This document shows, one piece after another, positions 18,441 to 26,467 of a stretch of 64,000 bases of DNA. Position numbers and translations under genes: made by a program. The notes under the pieces were generated by a model, which saw nothing but the letters and a program-made list of their open reading frames with translations, was not told the origin of the DNA and made no database searches. How positions within the stretch are numbered: the first letter of the stretch is position 1; every line of letters begins with the position of its first letter. Origin of the DNA: Halopseudomonas laoshanensis (GTDB lineage: Bacteria; Pseudomonadota; Gammaproteobacteria; Pseudomonadales; Pseudomonadaceae). The DNA is taken from contig NZ_QOVF01000003.1 of NCBI RefSeq assembly GCF_008365385.1, forward strand, positions 186,001 to 250,000, read 5' to 3'.

Positions 18441-18833
18441 ATGCACGAATTAGACAAGGATCCGCTACCCAAGGGGGAGCTGGCGCTCAAGATCACTGCT
18501 CTGCCGCGCGACGGTAATAGCTTTGGTGATATTTTCGGCGGCTGGCTGGTATCGCAGATGGACATCGCCGGCTCCAGTACCGCAGCCCGCCTGGCGCGCG
18601 GCCGTGTGGCGACGGTCGCCATCGACCGAATGGGCTTTATGGTGCCGGTACCGATAGGCGCGCAGTTGGCTTTCCATGCCCACGTGCTGGAAATCGGCCG
18701 CAGCTCAGTGAAGATGCTGGTCGAGGTCTGGAGCGAGGATCTGGCTCACGACGAGAGCCGCAAGGTGACCGAAGCCATATTCGTTTTCGTCGCCATCGAC
18801 GACCGCGGCCGGACGCGCATTATTCCGTCCTGA
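18441..18833 (+). CDS. YciA-like acyl-CoA thioesterase
   Basis: A 130-residue hotdog-fold thioesterase that hydrolyses acyl-CoA to free acid and CoA. The family block NSFGDIFGGWLVSQMDIAGSSTAARLARG carries the catalytic aspartate region of YciA-type enzymes, followed by TVAIDRMGFMVPVPIG and VTEAIFVFVAID. Length is normal. The gene stands alone between the arsenite carrier and the TRAP genes on the same strand. Confidence 0.92.
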   Translation: MHELDKDPLPKGELALKITALPRDGNSFGDIFGGWLVSQMDIAGSSTAARLARGRVATVAIDRMGFMVPVPIGAQLAFHAHVLEIGRSSVKMLVEVWSEDLAHDESRKVTEAIFVFVAIDDRGRTRIIPS

Positions 18834-18866
18834 GGCGAACCGTCCTTTTTGTCTGCCCCTAGCCTG

Positions 18867-18885
18867 CCCGGTGCTCAGTGCCGGG
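18867..18885 (+). terminator. GC-rich hairpin between thioesterase and dctQ
   Basis: CCCGG (18867-18871) pairs with CCGGG (18881-18885); the inner bases TGC and GTG continue the stem through two G-T pairs and one C-G pair around a three-base loop. It lies 34 bases past the thioesterase stop and before dctQ, so it probably separates the two transcripts. Confidence 0.45.
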
Positions 18886-18911
18886 GCGCATCTATCTGGA
18901 ACACCCCTGCC

Positions 18912-19487
18912 ATGCCCGGTCGATTTGCCTCCAGCTGCCTGTCTATTGCCCGCCTGATCGATACGCTGAATAGCGTGCTGGGTCGGCTGCTGAGTTGGCT
19001 GACGCTGGCCATGGTCCTGCTGACGGTGTTCGTCGTAGCGATGCGCTACGGCTTTGATCTGGGCGCTACCGCCACTCAGGAACTGGTGATGTACTGCCAC
19101 GCGCTGGTGTTCATGGGTGCGGCCGCCTGGGCCCTGCAACGTGACGCACATGTGCGGGTCGACATCTTCTTCCGCCGCATGCCGCCGCGGCGCCAGGCCT
19201 TGGTCGACCTGACCGGCAGTCTGATCTTCCTGCTGCCCATGTGCCTGTTTCTGGCCTGGAACTGCTGGGATTATGTGGCGGTGTCCTGGGCGCGCAATGA
19301 GCGCTCCGCCGATGCCGGTGGGTTGCCCTGGGTCTATTGGCAGAAGAGTATCATCCTGCTTTTGGTTGCCAGCCTGCTATTACAAGCCCTGGCGCAAATC
19401 ATCAAGACCGCCTGCGTGATTACCGGAGTACTGCCAACGCATCTGCCCAGCGTACCGGTCACAGAACACCCGGGAGAACACCTGTGA
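18912..19487 (+). CDS. TRAP transporter small membrane subunit (DctQ type)
   Basis: A protein of about 191 residues with four membrane helices, the usual DctQ plan. TRAP transporters import organic acids with a periplasmic binding protein and a sodium gradient. Support: RYGFDLGATATQELVMYCHALVFMGAAAWAL and AHVRVDIFFRRMPPRRQALVD are typical of the subfamily annotated for mannitol/chloroaromatic or 2-oxo acid substrates. The start at 18912 is the first ATG before the helical region; a TTG at 18849 would add 21 residues, and neither has a strong ribosome-binding site. It overlaps dctM by four bases. Confidence 0.9.
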   Translation: MPGRFASSCLSIARLIDTLNSVLGRLLSWLTLAMVLLTVFVVAMRYGFDLGATATQELVMYCHALVFMGAAAWALQRDAHVRVDIFFRRMPPRRQALVDLTGSLIFLLPMCLFLAWNCWDYVAVSWARNERSADAGGLPWVYWQKSIILLLVASLLLQALAQIIKTACVITGVLPTHLPSVPVTEHPGEHL

Positions 19488-20857
19488 GCCTGCCGGAATT
19501 CATGGCGATCGGGCTGTTTATTTGCCTGTGCCTGACGTTGATGGCCGGCTACCCGGTGGCCTTTACCCTCGGCGGCTTGTCGCTGTTGTTTGCAGGCGCC
19601 GGCGTCCTGCTGGGCGTATTCGACCCGAGCTTCTTCGGCGCCCTGCCCAGCCGTCTGTTCGGCACCATGAACAACGCGACCTTGCTGGCGGTCCCGCTGT
19701 TCGTATTCATGGGCGTGATGCTGGAAAAATCGCGTGTCGCCGAAGACCTGCTCGAATCCATGTCGCGGCTGTTCGGCGGCCTGCGGGGCGGCCTGGCATT
19801 TTCCGTCTGCCTGGTCGGTGCCTTGCTGGCGGCCAGCACCGGCATCGTCGGCGCCACCGTGGTGACGTTGGGCCTGCTGGCGCTGCCGACCATGCTCAAG
19901 CGCGGCTATGATCCGGCGCTGGCCACCGGTACGCTCGCGGCGACCGGCACGCTGGGGCAGATCATTCCGCCATCCATCGTGCTGGTGCTGCTCGGTGATG
20001 TGTTGTCCAACGCCTATCAGCAGGCGCAGTTGCGCATGGGCATCTTCTCACCCAAGACGGTCACGGTCGGCGATCTGTTTATGGGCTCGCTGCTGCCCGG
20101 GCTATTACTGGTGGTGCTGTACCTGGCCTACCTGGCATTGGTCGCCTGGCGGCAGCCGGGCAAACTGCCGGCGATGAGCAAGCAAGAGCGCGGCGAATTG
20201 CACATGGGCAAGTTGTTTGCCGCACTGCTTCCCCCGCTATTGTTGATACTCACCGTACTGGGCTCGATTCTCTGGGGTATCGCCACGCCCACCGAGGCCG
20301 CTGCCGTCGGCGCCGTCGGCGCCACCTTGTTAGCCATTGCCAAGCGGCAATTGACCTTCCGCCGGCTGCGTGAAGTGACCACCGCGACGACCGATATCAG
20401 CGCCATGGTGTTCATGATCCTGATCGGCGCCTCGATTTTCTCGCTGGTGTTCCGCGGCTTTGGTGGTGAGGACATGATTCACGGGCTGTTCAATCAACTG
20501 CCCGGCGGTGTCTTTACCGCGACGTTGCTGGTGATGCTGGTGATCTTTTTGCTCGGCTTTATTCTCGACTTTATCGAGATCACCTTTGTCGTGGTGCCCA
20601 TTGTCGGTCCGGTGCTGTTGATGATGGGCCTGGACCCCATCTGGCTCGGCGTGATGATCGCGCTGAACCTGCAAACCTCTTTCCTGACGCCACCCTTCGG
20701 CTTTGCGCTGTTCTATCTGCGCGGCGTCACACCGCCCAGCGTGCCTACCTCTGCGATCTACCGCGGAGTGCTGCCCTTTATTGCGATTCAGCTATTGATG
20801 CTGATCATAGTCGCAATCTGGCCGGGGCTGGTTACCTGGTTGCCTGGGCTGCTCTGA
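19484..20857 (+). CDS. TRAP transporter large permease subunit (DctM type)
   Basis: A 457-residue permease with about 12 membrane helices that forms the transport channel with the small subunit. Conserved DctM blocks include MNNATLLAVPLFVFMGVMLEKS, ASTGIVGATVVTLGLLALPTMLKRGYDPALATGTLAATGTLGQIIPPSI and LQTSFLTPPFGFALFYLRG. The start is the GTG at 19484, which overlaps the dctQ stop in GTGA and has GGGAG upstream, a sign of translational coupling. The frame continues upstream inside dctQ but that part is not DctM-like. The matching binding protein is not next to it but at 22841-23941 on the other strand. Confidence 0.95.
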   Translation: MSLPEFMAIGLFICLCLTLMAGYPVAFTLGGLSLLFAGAGVLLGVFDPSFFGALPSRLFGTMNNATLLAVPLFVFMGVMLEKSRVAEDLLESMSRLFGGLRGGLAFSVCLVGALLAASTGIVGATVVTLGLLALPTMLKRGYDPALATGTLAATGTLGQIIPPSIVLVLLGDVLSNAYQQAQLRMGIFSPKTVTVGDLFMGSLLPGLLLVVLYLAYLALVAWRQPGKLPAMSKQERGELHMGKLFAALLPPLLLILTVLGSILWGIATPTEAAAVGAVGATLLAIAKRQLTFRRLREVTTATTDISAMVFMILIGASIFSLVFRGFGGEDMIHGLFNQLPGGVFTATLLVMLVIFLLGFILDFIEITFVVVPIVGPVLLMMGLDPIWLGVMIALNLQTSFLTPPFGFALFYLRGVTPPSVPTSAIYRGVLPFIAIQLLMLIIVAIWPGLVTWLPGLL

Positions 20858-20892
20858 CGCGTTGCGACTTTGGCGGTGCTCTGAGCCGCGGC

Positions 20893-21771
20893 TCAGTCGA
20901 TCACCCAGACGACTTCGCCAATGATATTCTCACTGCTGACCGGGCCCCAGTGACGACTGTCGGATGAATCATCCCGATTATCGCCGACAAAGAAGTACTG
21001 GCCTTCAGGCACGACAAAGGTGCCGGTGGCCGGCGATACCGGCTGGCTCATATGACGGATGTGATAGCTCACGGCGCCAGCGGTTTCAGTCAATAGCTGC
21101 TGCTGTTCGTCCTGCCTGTCGGATTGCACTGCCAGCGCCTGCCCGTTGACCAACACCGTGCGCTCGGTGAACTCCAGGCGGTCCCCCGGCAGCCCAAGCA
21201 GGCGCTTTACATACGGAACATTGAGTTCGGGATGCAGGAACACATACACCTCGCCCCGTTGCATCTGCTGCGGATCGGTCACACCCGGCGTCCCCAGGTT
21301 GAGCCCCAGGCTCGCGTAATGACCAAACCCCAGCTTGCGCACCACAATGCGATCGCCCGCTTCCAGCGTCGGATTCATCGATGCGGAGGGCACGGTAAAG
21401 GGCTCGTAGAGAAAGCTGCGAAACGCAAAAATGCTCATTACCAAACACAGATACAGCGCCAGACTGACCCACCAGCGCGCATACCAGCCGCACACCTGGC
21501 GCCTGTCATAGCGGCGAATCAACCACCAGGCATGCAGCGGGCAAAGCACGCTCAGCAGCAGATTGAAATAACCCACCGTCCAGTAAAAATCCGCCGCCAG
21601 CGCGCCAAGCGCCAGTACCAGATAGACGGCGAAAATGCGTGGGCGGTTGATATAGAGAAAAACAAAAGGTTGCACCACCACGCCCAGCACCAGGGCAATC
21701 CAGGCTCGCGGAGACCATGTGGCGGCAGTTGCAGCAGAGTTCGTTTCAGCTGTGGGGTCAGGTTGGGTCAA
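20893..21771 (-). CDS. Signal peptidase I family protein (second LepB-like copy)
   Basis: A 292-residue membrane serine protease of the S26A family that cleaves signal peptides on the outer face of the inner membrane. The catalytic serine is residue 131 in FTVPSASMNPTL and the lysine is 189 in YVKRLLGLPGD; GDNRDDSSDSRHWGPV is the conserved C-terminal box. The N-terminal third is unusual, with three or four hydrophobic helices (about 24-115) instead of two. The start is TTG with GAGGTGA five bases upstream. The main lepB of Pseudomonas is next to lepA, so this is likely a paralogue. It follows a lipoprotein and a TRAP binding-protein gene on the same strand. Confidence 0.9.
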   Translation of the reverse strand: MTQPDPTAETNSAATAATWSPRAWIALVLGVVVQPFVFLYINRPRIFAVYLVLALGALAADFYWTVGYFNLLLSVLCPLHAWWLIRRYDRRQVCGWYARWWVSLALYLCLVMSIFAFRSFLYEPFTVPSASMNPTLEAGDRIVVRKLGFGHYASLGLNLGTPGVTDPQQMQRGEVYVFLHPELNVPYVKRLLGLPGDRLEFTERTVLVNGQALAVQSDRQDEQQQLLTETAGAVSYHIRHMSQPVSPATGTFVVPEGQYFFVGDNRDDSSDSRHWGPVSSENIIGEVVWVID

Positions 21772-21862
21772 GGTCTCACCTCGGTTAACGTCCGGGGTAT
21801 AGACCGGTCATTTAGACAGTTGTTGCACACTCACGCATCCTGACCCCTGCGACCCAATGACG

Positions 21863-22780
21863 CTATCGCTGCCTTGTTCCCGGAACGGCAAAGAACAGCT
21901 CCTGGCCCTGATGCAGCACCACCGGAACGACGGGGTCATACACCGCGTTCTCCGAACCGACAAAAATGAAGGCCCACTCAGGCAGTTCGGCACTTAATCG
22001 CAGGTAGAAAGCACTGATGTCGAACTCGGCGAGCGGTTGGGTTTCCATACGGTACTGCTGGCTCTGCCCGTTACCGACCTCCAGATACTGGGCTGTCAGC
22101 CTGCGAACGCTCAAGGGATGGGCCTGAAGCGGCGTATAGGACTCCGCTTCGCCATGCCCTGCCAGCTCGGGAGTCTGTACGCGCTGCATCTGGCCTTCCG
22201 GGTTCAACCGCGGTGCTTCCCGGCTGGTAAAGGCGCCGTCCAGAACACAGGACCAGTCCAGACAGAGCGGTCCCTGGACCCGCAACACCCGGCGAGCGCT
22301 TTTTTTGCCCTCTGCCGAGACGTCAATCCACTCGAAAGGCTGCGTTTCATAGCCCTCCGGCAATGCCCGAGCGGCCGCCTGCTCGACGACCTCAGACCAG
22401 GCGGTTCGGGCGGCCAGGTCATTCTCTGCAAGGCTGGCCGGTAGCCAGCCGATCAAGCCAATACCGGCGCGGCTGTGCAAGGTCGGATCCGTGCGGGCGC
22501 TGGTGGTCATAAAGGCTGCCTGCACCGGATAGCTTACTGGCTCGGCGCGGCCGACATTCAGGGGCGCGAGTTCGCTGACCAAGGCCGCTTCAGCTGCCTG
22601 GATCAACGCCGCTCGGTCATCGACCGCTGCCGGCGGTACCCGCAGATCATGCAGGCCCTCTGCCTGCCCTGCGGCCTGCATCATCAACATCGCGGTGGAC
22701 TCCCGCTCCTGCGATTGCTCAAAAGCAGCGCAGCCGGTCAGCAACACGGCAAAACAGGTCACGACGAAAAACGTTCTCAA
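21863..22780 (-). CDS. Predicted lipoprotein of unknown function
   Basis: A 305-residue protein starting with a lipoprotein signal peptide: a hydrophobic stretch ending in the lipobox LLTGC, with the modified cysteine at residue 17. The residue at +2 is alanine, consistent with outer-membrane sorting. The start is TTG at 22780, supported by GGAG six bases upstream and by the signal peptide. I do not recognise the mature part; it has no repeats, and a C-terminal segment reading FDISAFYLRLSAELPEWAFIFVG is the most structured-looking. It lies between the TRAP binding protein and the signal peptidase paralogue, all on one strand with 60-90 base gaps. Confidence 0.82.
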   Translation of the reverse strand: MRTFFVVTCFAVLLTGCAAFEQSQERESTAMLMMQAAGQAEGLHDLRVPPAAVDDRAALIQAAEAALVSELAPLNVGRAEPVSYPVQAAFMTTSARTDPTLHSRAGIGLIGWLPASLAENDLAARTAWSEVVEQAAARALPEGYETQPFEWIDVSAEGKKSARRVLRVQGPLCLDWSCVLDGAFTSREAPRLNPEGQMQRVQTPELAGHGEAESYTPLQAHPLSVRRLTAQYLEVGNGQSQQYRMETQPLAEFDISAFYLRLSAELPEWAFIFVGSENAVYDPVVPVVLHQGQELFFAVPGTRQR

Positions 22781-22840
22781 GACATACTCCAGATGATCCG
22801 AAAGCCCGCAAAGCGCGGAACAGCGTCATTCTGCCGGCTG

Positions 22841-23941
22841 TTAACCGCGCAGGTCATACATGGTTTTTTCACTGATCGCGTGATACGCCCAGACCTTTTC
22901 CCTGAAAGCCTCCATCGAGTCCCAGACCTGCCGGTTCAACGCGTCGGCGTCGGCGGTTTCCTCGAGCACTTCCTTGGACAGCTCGCGCAAACGATCAAGC
23001 ACCTCATCCGGCAAACGGCGCAACTGGACCTGATGCTCATTGACCAGCGTATCCAGCGCCTCGGCATTGCGCCGGGTATATTCGTCGAGCATAAACTGAT
23101 TGGTCGAGCGCGCGGCTTCGCGCACGATGCCTTGCAGGTCCTCGGGCAAGGTCTCGAAGGCTTGCTGATTGATGCTCAGCTCCAGGACCGCGCAGGGCTC
23201 CTGCCAGCCGGGGTAGTAATAATACTTGGCGGCCTGGTGCAGACCAAAAGCCAGATCGTTGTACGGGCTGACCCAGTCAGTGGCGTCGATCACGCCATTT
23301 TGCAGGGAGCTGAAAATTTCACTACCCGGCAGATTGACCGTGGTCGCGCCGGCACGCGCCAGCACCTCGCCGCCAAAACCGGGCATGCGGATCTTCAAGC
23401 CGCGCAGATCCTCCAGGCTGTTGATCTCCTTGTTGAACCAGCCGGCCATCTGCACCCCGGTATTGCCGCAGGGCAAGGGCAATACACCCATGCTGGCGTA
23501 GGCCTGCTGCCATAACTCCAGCCCACCGCCTTCATATAGCCAGGCGTTCATTTCCTGGGCGTTCATGCCGAAGGGCACCGCAGTGAAAAACGGCGCAGCC
23601 GGGCTTTTGCCTTTCCAGTAATAGGCGGCGCTGTGGCCCAATTCGGCGGTGCCACTGGACACCGCATCGAAGACTTCCAACGCCGGTACCAGTTCGCCAG
23701 CGGCGAATACCTGCACGGTCAGCCGACCGTTGGAGAGACTGTTCACCGTCTCGGCAAAACGCTGCGCTGTGGTGCCCAGGCCGGGAAAGTTCTGTGGCCA
23801 GGAGGTGACCATTTTCCAGCGAAAACGCTGCTCGGGCTGAGTCGGATTCCCGCCGATGGAGGCGGTCTGATCGGAGCAGGCGCTGAGGGCTACAGCGCCC
23901 AGCCCGAGGCCGGCGGCAGTGAGGAGTTCGCGGCGTTTCAT
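22841..23941 (-). CDS. TRAP transporter periplasmic substrate-binding protein (DctP/TakP type)
   Basis: A 366-residue binding protein. The N-terminus MKRRELLTAAGLGLGAVALSAC combines an RR pair with a lipobox, so export by Tat and lipid anchoring at cysteine 22 are both suggested. The mature part has the DctP features of the 2-oxo acid-binding TakP group: FRWKMVTSWPQNFPGLG at the N-terminus, EMNAWLYEGGGLELW, and GLKIRMPGFGGEVLARAGATTVNLPGSEIFSSLQNGVIDATDWVSPYND with the ligand-binding arginine. The likely substrate is a small carboxylic or 2-oxo acid. It probably serves the dctQM subunits encoded 2 kb away in the opposite direction. Confidence 0.92.
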   Translation of the reverse strand: MKRRELLTAAGLGLGAVALSACSDQTASIGGNPTQPEQRFRWKMVTSWPQNFPGLGTTAQRFAETVNSLSNGRLTVQVFAAGELVPALEVFDAVSSGTAELGHSAAYYWKGKSPAAPFFTAVPFGMNAQEMNAWLYEGGGLELWQQAYASMGVLPLPCGNTGVQMAGWFNKEINSLEDLRGLKIRMPGFGGEVLARAGATTVNLPGSEIFSSLQNGVIDATDWVSPYNDLAFGLHQAAKYYYYPGWQEPCAVLELSINQQAFETLPEDLQGIVREAARSTNQFMLDEYTRRNAEALDTLVNEHQVQLRRLPDEVLDRLRELSKEVLEETADADALNRQVWDSMEAFREKVWAYHAISEKTMYDLRG

Positions 23942-23999
23942 CGTGATTCTCTAGTGGTAGTTGTGTGAGTCGGGATTACTGAGCCACCGATCAAGTTGG

Positions 24000-24019
24000 A
24001 TTCCCGCGTTCGCGGGAAT
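24000..24019. repeat. Short palindrome of the ATTCCCGCG-TT-CGCGGGAAT type
   Basis: ATTCCCGCG (24000-24008) and CGCGGGAAT (24011-24019) form a perfect 9-base inverted repeat with a two-base loop, followed by GACGG. This matches the dRS3-like family of small repeats known from Neisseria and scattered in other proteobacteria (ATTCCC-N8-GGGAAT). It lies between the uvrD stop and the TRAP binding-protein start, both on the minus strand. Confidence 0.8.
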
Positions 24020-24072
24020 GACGGTGAGGGCTGAGCACAATGCTGGCGGCGGCACTTGGGCCGCTGTTGCAT

Positions 24073-26256
24073 TTACAGCGCCTGCAGCTTGGCATAGGAA
24101 ACCATTAACCATTTGCTGCCTTCATCGTCGAAATTGACCTGTATGCGCGCCTGCGCGCCCTGCCCTTCATAGTTGAGCACCACGCCTTCACCAAACAGCG
24201 TATGCATGACCCGCTGACCCAGCGCGAAGCCGGTACTTTCGGTGGCGTCATTCTGGAACAGGCTGCTGGTACTGGCATTACCGGGGCCAAAGGGTCGGCT
24301 GACCTGATTGCCCATGCGCACTTCGCGTATCAGTTCGGAAGGAATTTCGCGAACGAAGCGCGAGACCTTGTTGAAGGTTTCACTGCCATACAGGCGCCGC
24401 GTTTCAGCCCAGGTGATCACCAGTTGCTGCATCGCCCGGGTGATGCCCACATACGCCAGGCGCCGCTCCTCTTCCAGACGGCCGGGCTCCTCCAGGCTCA
24501 TCTTGTGCGGGAACAGGCCCTCTTCCACGCCGGCGAGAAACACCAGCGGAAACTCAAGGCCCTTGGCGCTGTGCAAGGTCATCAACTGCACGCTGTCTTC
24601 AAAGCGGTCAGCCTGGGTTTCCCCGGCTTCCAGCGAAGCGTGGGCGAGAAACGCCAGCAAGGTATCGCCCTCGGCTTCTTCATCAGCCTGATCGTTCTCG
24701 AACGCCCGCGCCGCAGAAACCAGCTCTTCCAGGTTTTCCACCCGCGCCTGGGCCTTCTCGCCTTTCTCGTTCTCGTGAAACTGCAGCAGGCCGCTGTGTT
24801 CAATCACCTGCTGCGCCATGCTGTAGAGCGGCACTCCTTCCACGCGCACGGTGATGTCTTCAATCAGCTGACAGAACGCCTGTACCGCATTCGCCGCGCG
24901 GCCAGGCAGCCCCTTGTTATCGAGCAAGTCACAAGCCGCCTGCCACATGGATACATCCTGCTGGCGCGCATGCTGGCGCAGACCTTCGATAGTCTTGTCA
25001 CCGATGCCGCGGGTCGGCAGGTTGATGATCCGTTCCAATGCGCCATCGTCGCCGCGATTGGCCACCAGGCGCATGTAAGCCATGGCGTTCTTGATCTCTG
25101 CGCGCTCGAAAAAGCGCTGCCCGCCATAAATGCGATAGGGCACGGCGGCGCGCAACAGCGCTTCTTCCAGCACCCGGGACTGGGCGTTGGAGCGGTACAG
25201 AATGGCAATTTCACTGCGATTCATGCCGTCGCGCACGGCCTGATCGATGCGTTCGACGATAAACCGCGCTTCGTCCTGCTCGTTGAAGCCGGCGTACAAA
25301 GCAATCGGCTCGCCTTCTTCGCCATCGGTCCACAACTCCTTGCCCATGCGCCCGGCATTCTGGGTGATCAGCGCGTTGGCGGCGTTGAGGATGCAGGCGG
25401 TGGAGCGGTAATTCTGCTCCAGGCGGATCAGTTCGGAGTTCGGGTAATCACGCTGGAACTGGTGAATGTTCTCGATCTTGGCCCCGCGCCAGCCGTAGAT
25501 CGACTGGTCATCGTCGCCGACCACCATCAGGCTCGGCGTCTTGCCGGCGATCAGGCGCAGCCAGGCGTACTGCACGGCGTTGGTGTCCTGAAACTCGTCC
25601 ACCAGCATATGTTTGAAGCGTGCCTGATATTGCTCACGCAGCGTGTTGTTATCACGCCACAGCTCCAGCGAACGCAGCAGCAACTCGGCGAAATCGACCA
25701 CGCCGGCACGCGCGCAGGCCTGCTCGTAGGCCTGGTAGATACGCAACATGGTGGTCAGAAACAGATCGCCGGCGGCCTGGATATGTTGCGGGCGCAGGCC
25801 TTCATCCTTCTGCCCGTTGATCCACCACTGTGCCTGGCGCGGTGCCCATTGGTTCTCGTCCAGTCCCAGTTCGCGGACAACCCGTTTGACCAGCCGCAAC
25901 TGGTCATCGCTGTCGAGAATCTGGAATTGTTCCGCCAGACCGGCTTCTTTCCAATGCGCGCGCAGTAGCCGATGCGCCAGGCCGTGGAAAGTACCTACCC
26001 ACATGCCCTGTGGGGAAATGCCCAGCAGTTGTTCGATGCGGTGACGCATCTCATGGGCGGCCTTGTTGGTAAAGGTCACCGAGAGAATGCTCCAGGGTGA
26101 GGCGTTCTCGACCTCGACCAGCCAGGCAATGCGATGCACCAGCACACGGGTTTTGCCCGAGCCGGCACCCGCCAGCACCAGCTGTTGGCCGGGGGTGGCG
26201 GTTACGGCCTGGCGTTGAGCGTCATTCAGGGAATTGAGTAGATGCGAAATATCCAT
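24073..26256 (-). CDS. uvrD: DNA helicase II UvrD
   Basis: A 727-residue superfamily 1A helicase for nucleotide excision repair and mismatch repair. Motif I LAGAGSGKTRVL is near residue 31, motif II VDEFQDTNAVQYAWLRL near 220, VVGDDDQSIYGWRGA near 245, LEQNYRST near 283, and the C-terminal motifs LMTLHSAKGLEFPLVFLAG and VGITRAMQQLVITWAE near 550-620. The C-terminal tail with HTLFGEGVVLNYEGQG is the UvrD/PcrA tudor-like domain. Length is normal. The gene is at the place expected from the P. aeruginosa order, next to a GGDEF-type gene and zwf. Confidence 0.97.
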   Translation of the reverse strand: MDISHLLNSLNDAQRQAVTATPGQQLVLAGAGSGKTRVLVHRIAWLVEVENASPWSILSVTFTNKAAHEMRHRIEQLLGISPQGMWVGTFHGLAHRLLRAHWKEAGLAEQFQILDSDDQLRLVKRVVRELGLDENQWAPRQAQWWINGQKDEGLRPQHIQAAGDLFLTTMLRIYQAYEQACARAGVVDFAELLLRSLELWRDNNTLREQYQARFKHMLVDEFQDTNAVQYAWLRLIAGKTPSLMVVGDDDQSIYGWRGAKIENIHQFQRDYPNSELIRLEQNYRSTACILNAANALITQNAGRMGKELWTDGEEGEPIALYAGFNEQDEARFIVERIDQAVRDGMNRSEIAILYRSNAQSRVLEEALLRAAVPYRIYGGQRFFERAEIKNAMAYMRLVANRGDDGALERIINLPTRGIGDKTIEGLRQHARQQDVSMWQAACDLLDNKGLPGRAANAVQAFCQLIEDITVRVEGVPLYSMAQQVIEHSGLLQFHENEKGEKAQARVENLEELVSAARAFENDQADEEAEGDTLLAFLAHASLEAGETQADRFEDSVQLMTLHSAKGLEFPLVFLAGVEEGLFPHKMSLEEPGRLEEERRLAYVGITRAMQQLVITWAETRRLYGSETFNKVSRFVREIPSELIREVRMGNQVSRPFGPGNASTSSLFQNDATESTGFALGQRVMHTLFGEGVVLNYEGQGAQARIQVNFDDEGSKWLMVSYAKLQAL

Positions 26257-26467
26257 CGGCGCATTCTACCAGCCGCGGCAGCAAACTCGGAAGCAATGAC
26301 GGACAGGCCCAACCCAGAGGCTTTCTTTTGTATTTTTTTGCCAAATAGGGGGCTGTGCCTGTCAGATGCTCTAGTGTAAGGTTACGCCAGCAATGTCGCA
26401 TCGCCGACTGAATGCGACTCTAAATCGATAACAAGAAACGCCCAGCGTTCCAGAGGAACTGCGTCAC

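Noticed and set aside
22475..23515. A 346-codon plus-strand frame across the lipoprotein and TRAP binding-protein genes
   Set aside because: It spans two well-supported minus-strand genes and has no recognisable domain.
24202..25968. A 588-codon open frame antisense to uvrD
   Set aside because: It is a shadow of a high-GC coding frame. The translation shows no domain, while the minus strand encodes a complete UvrD.
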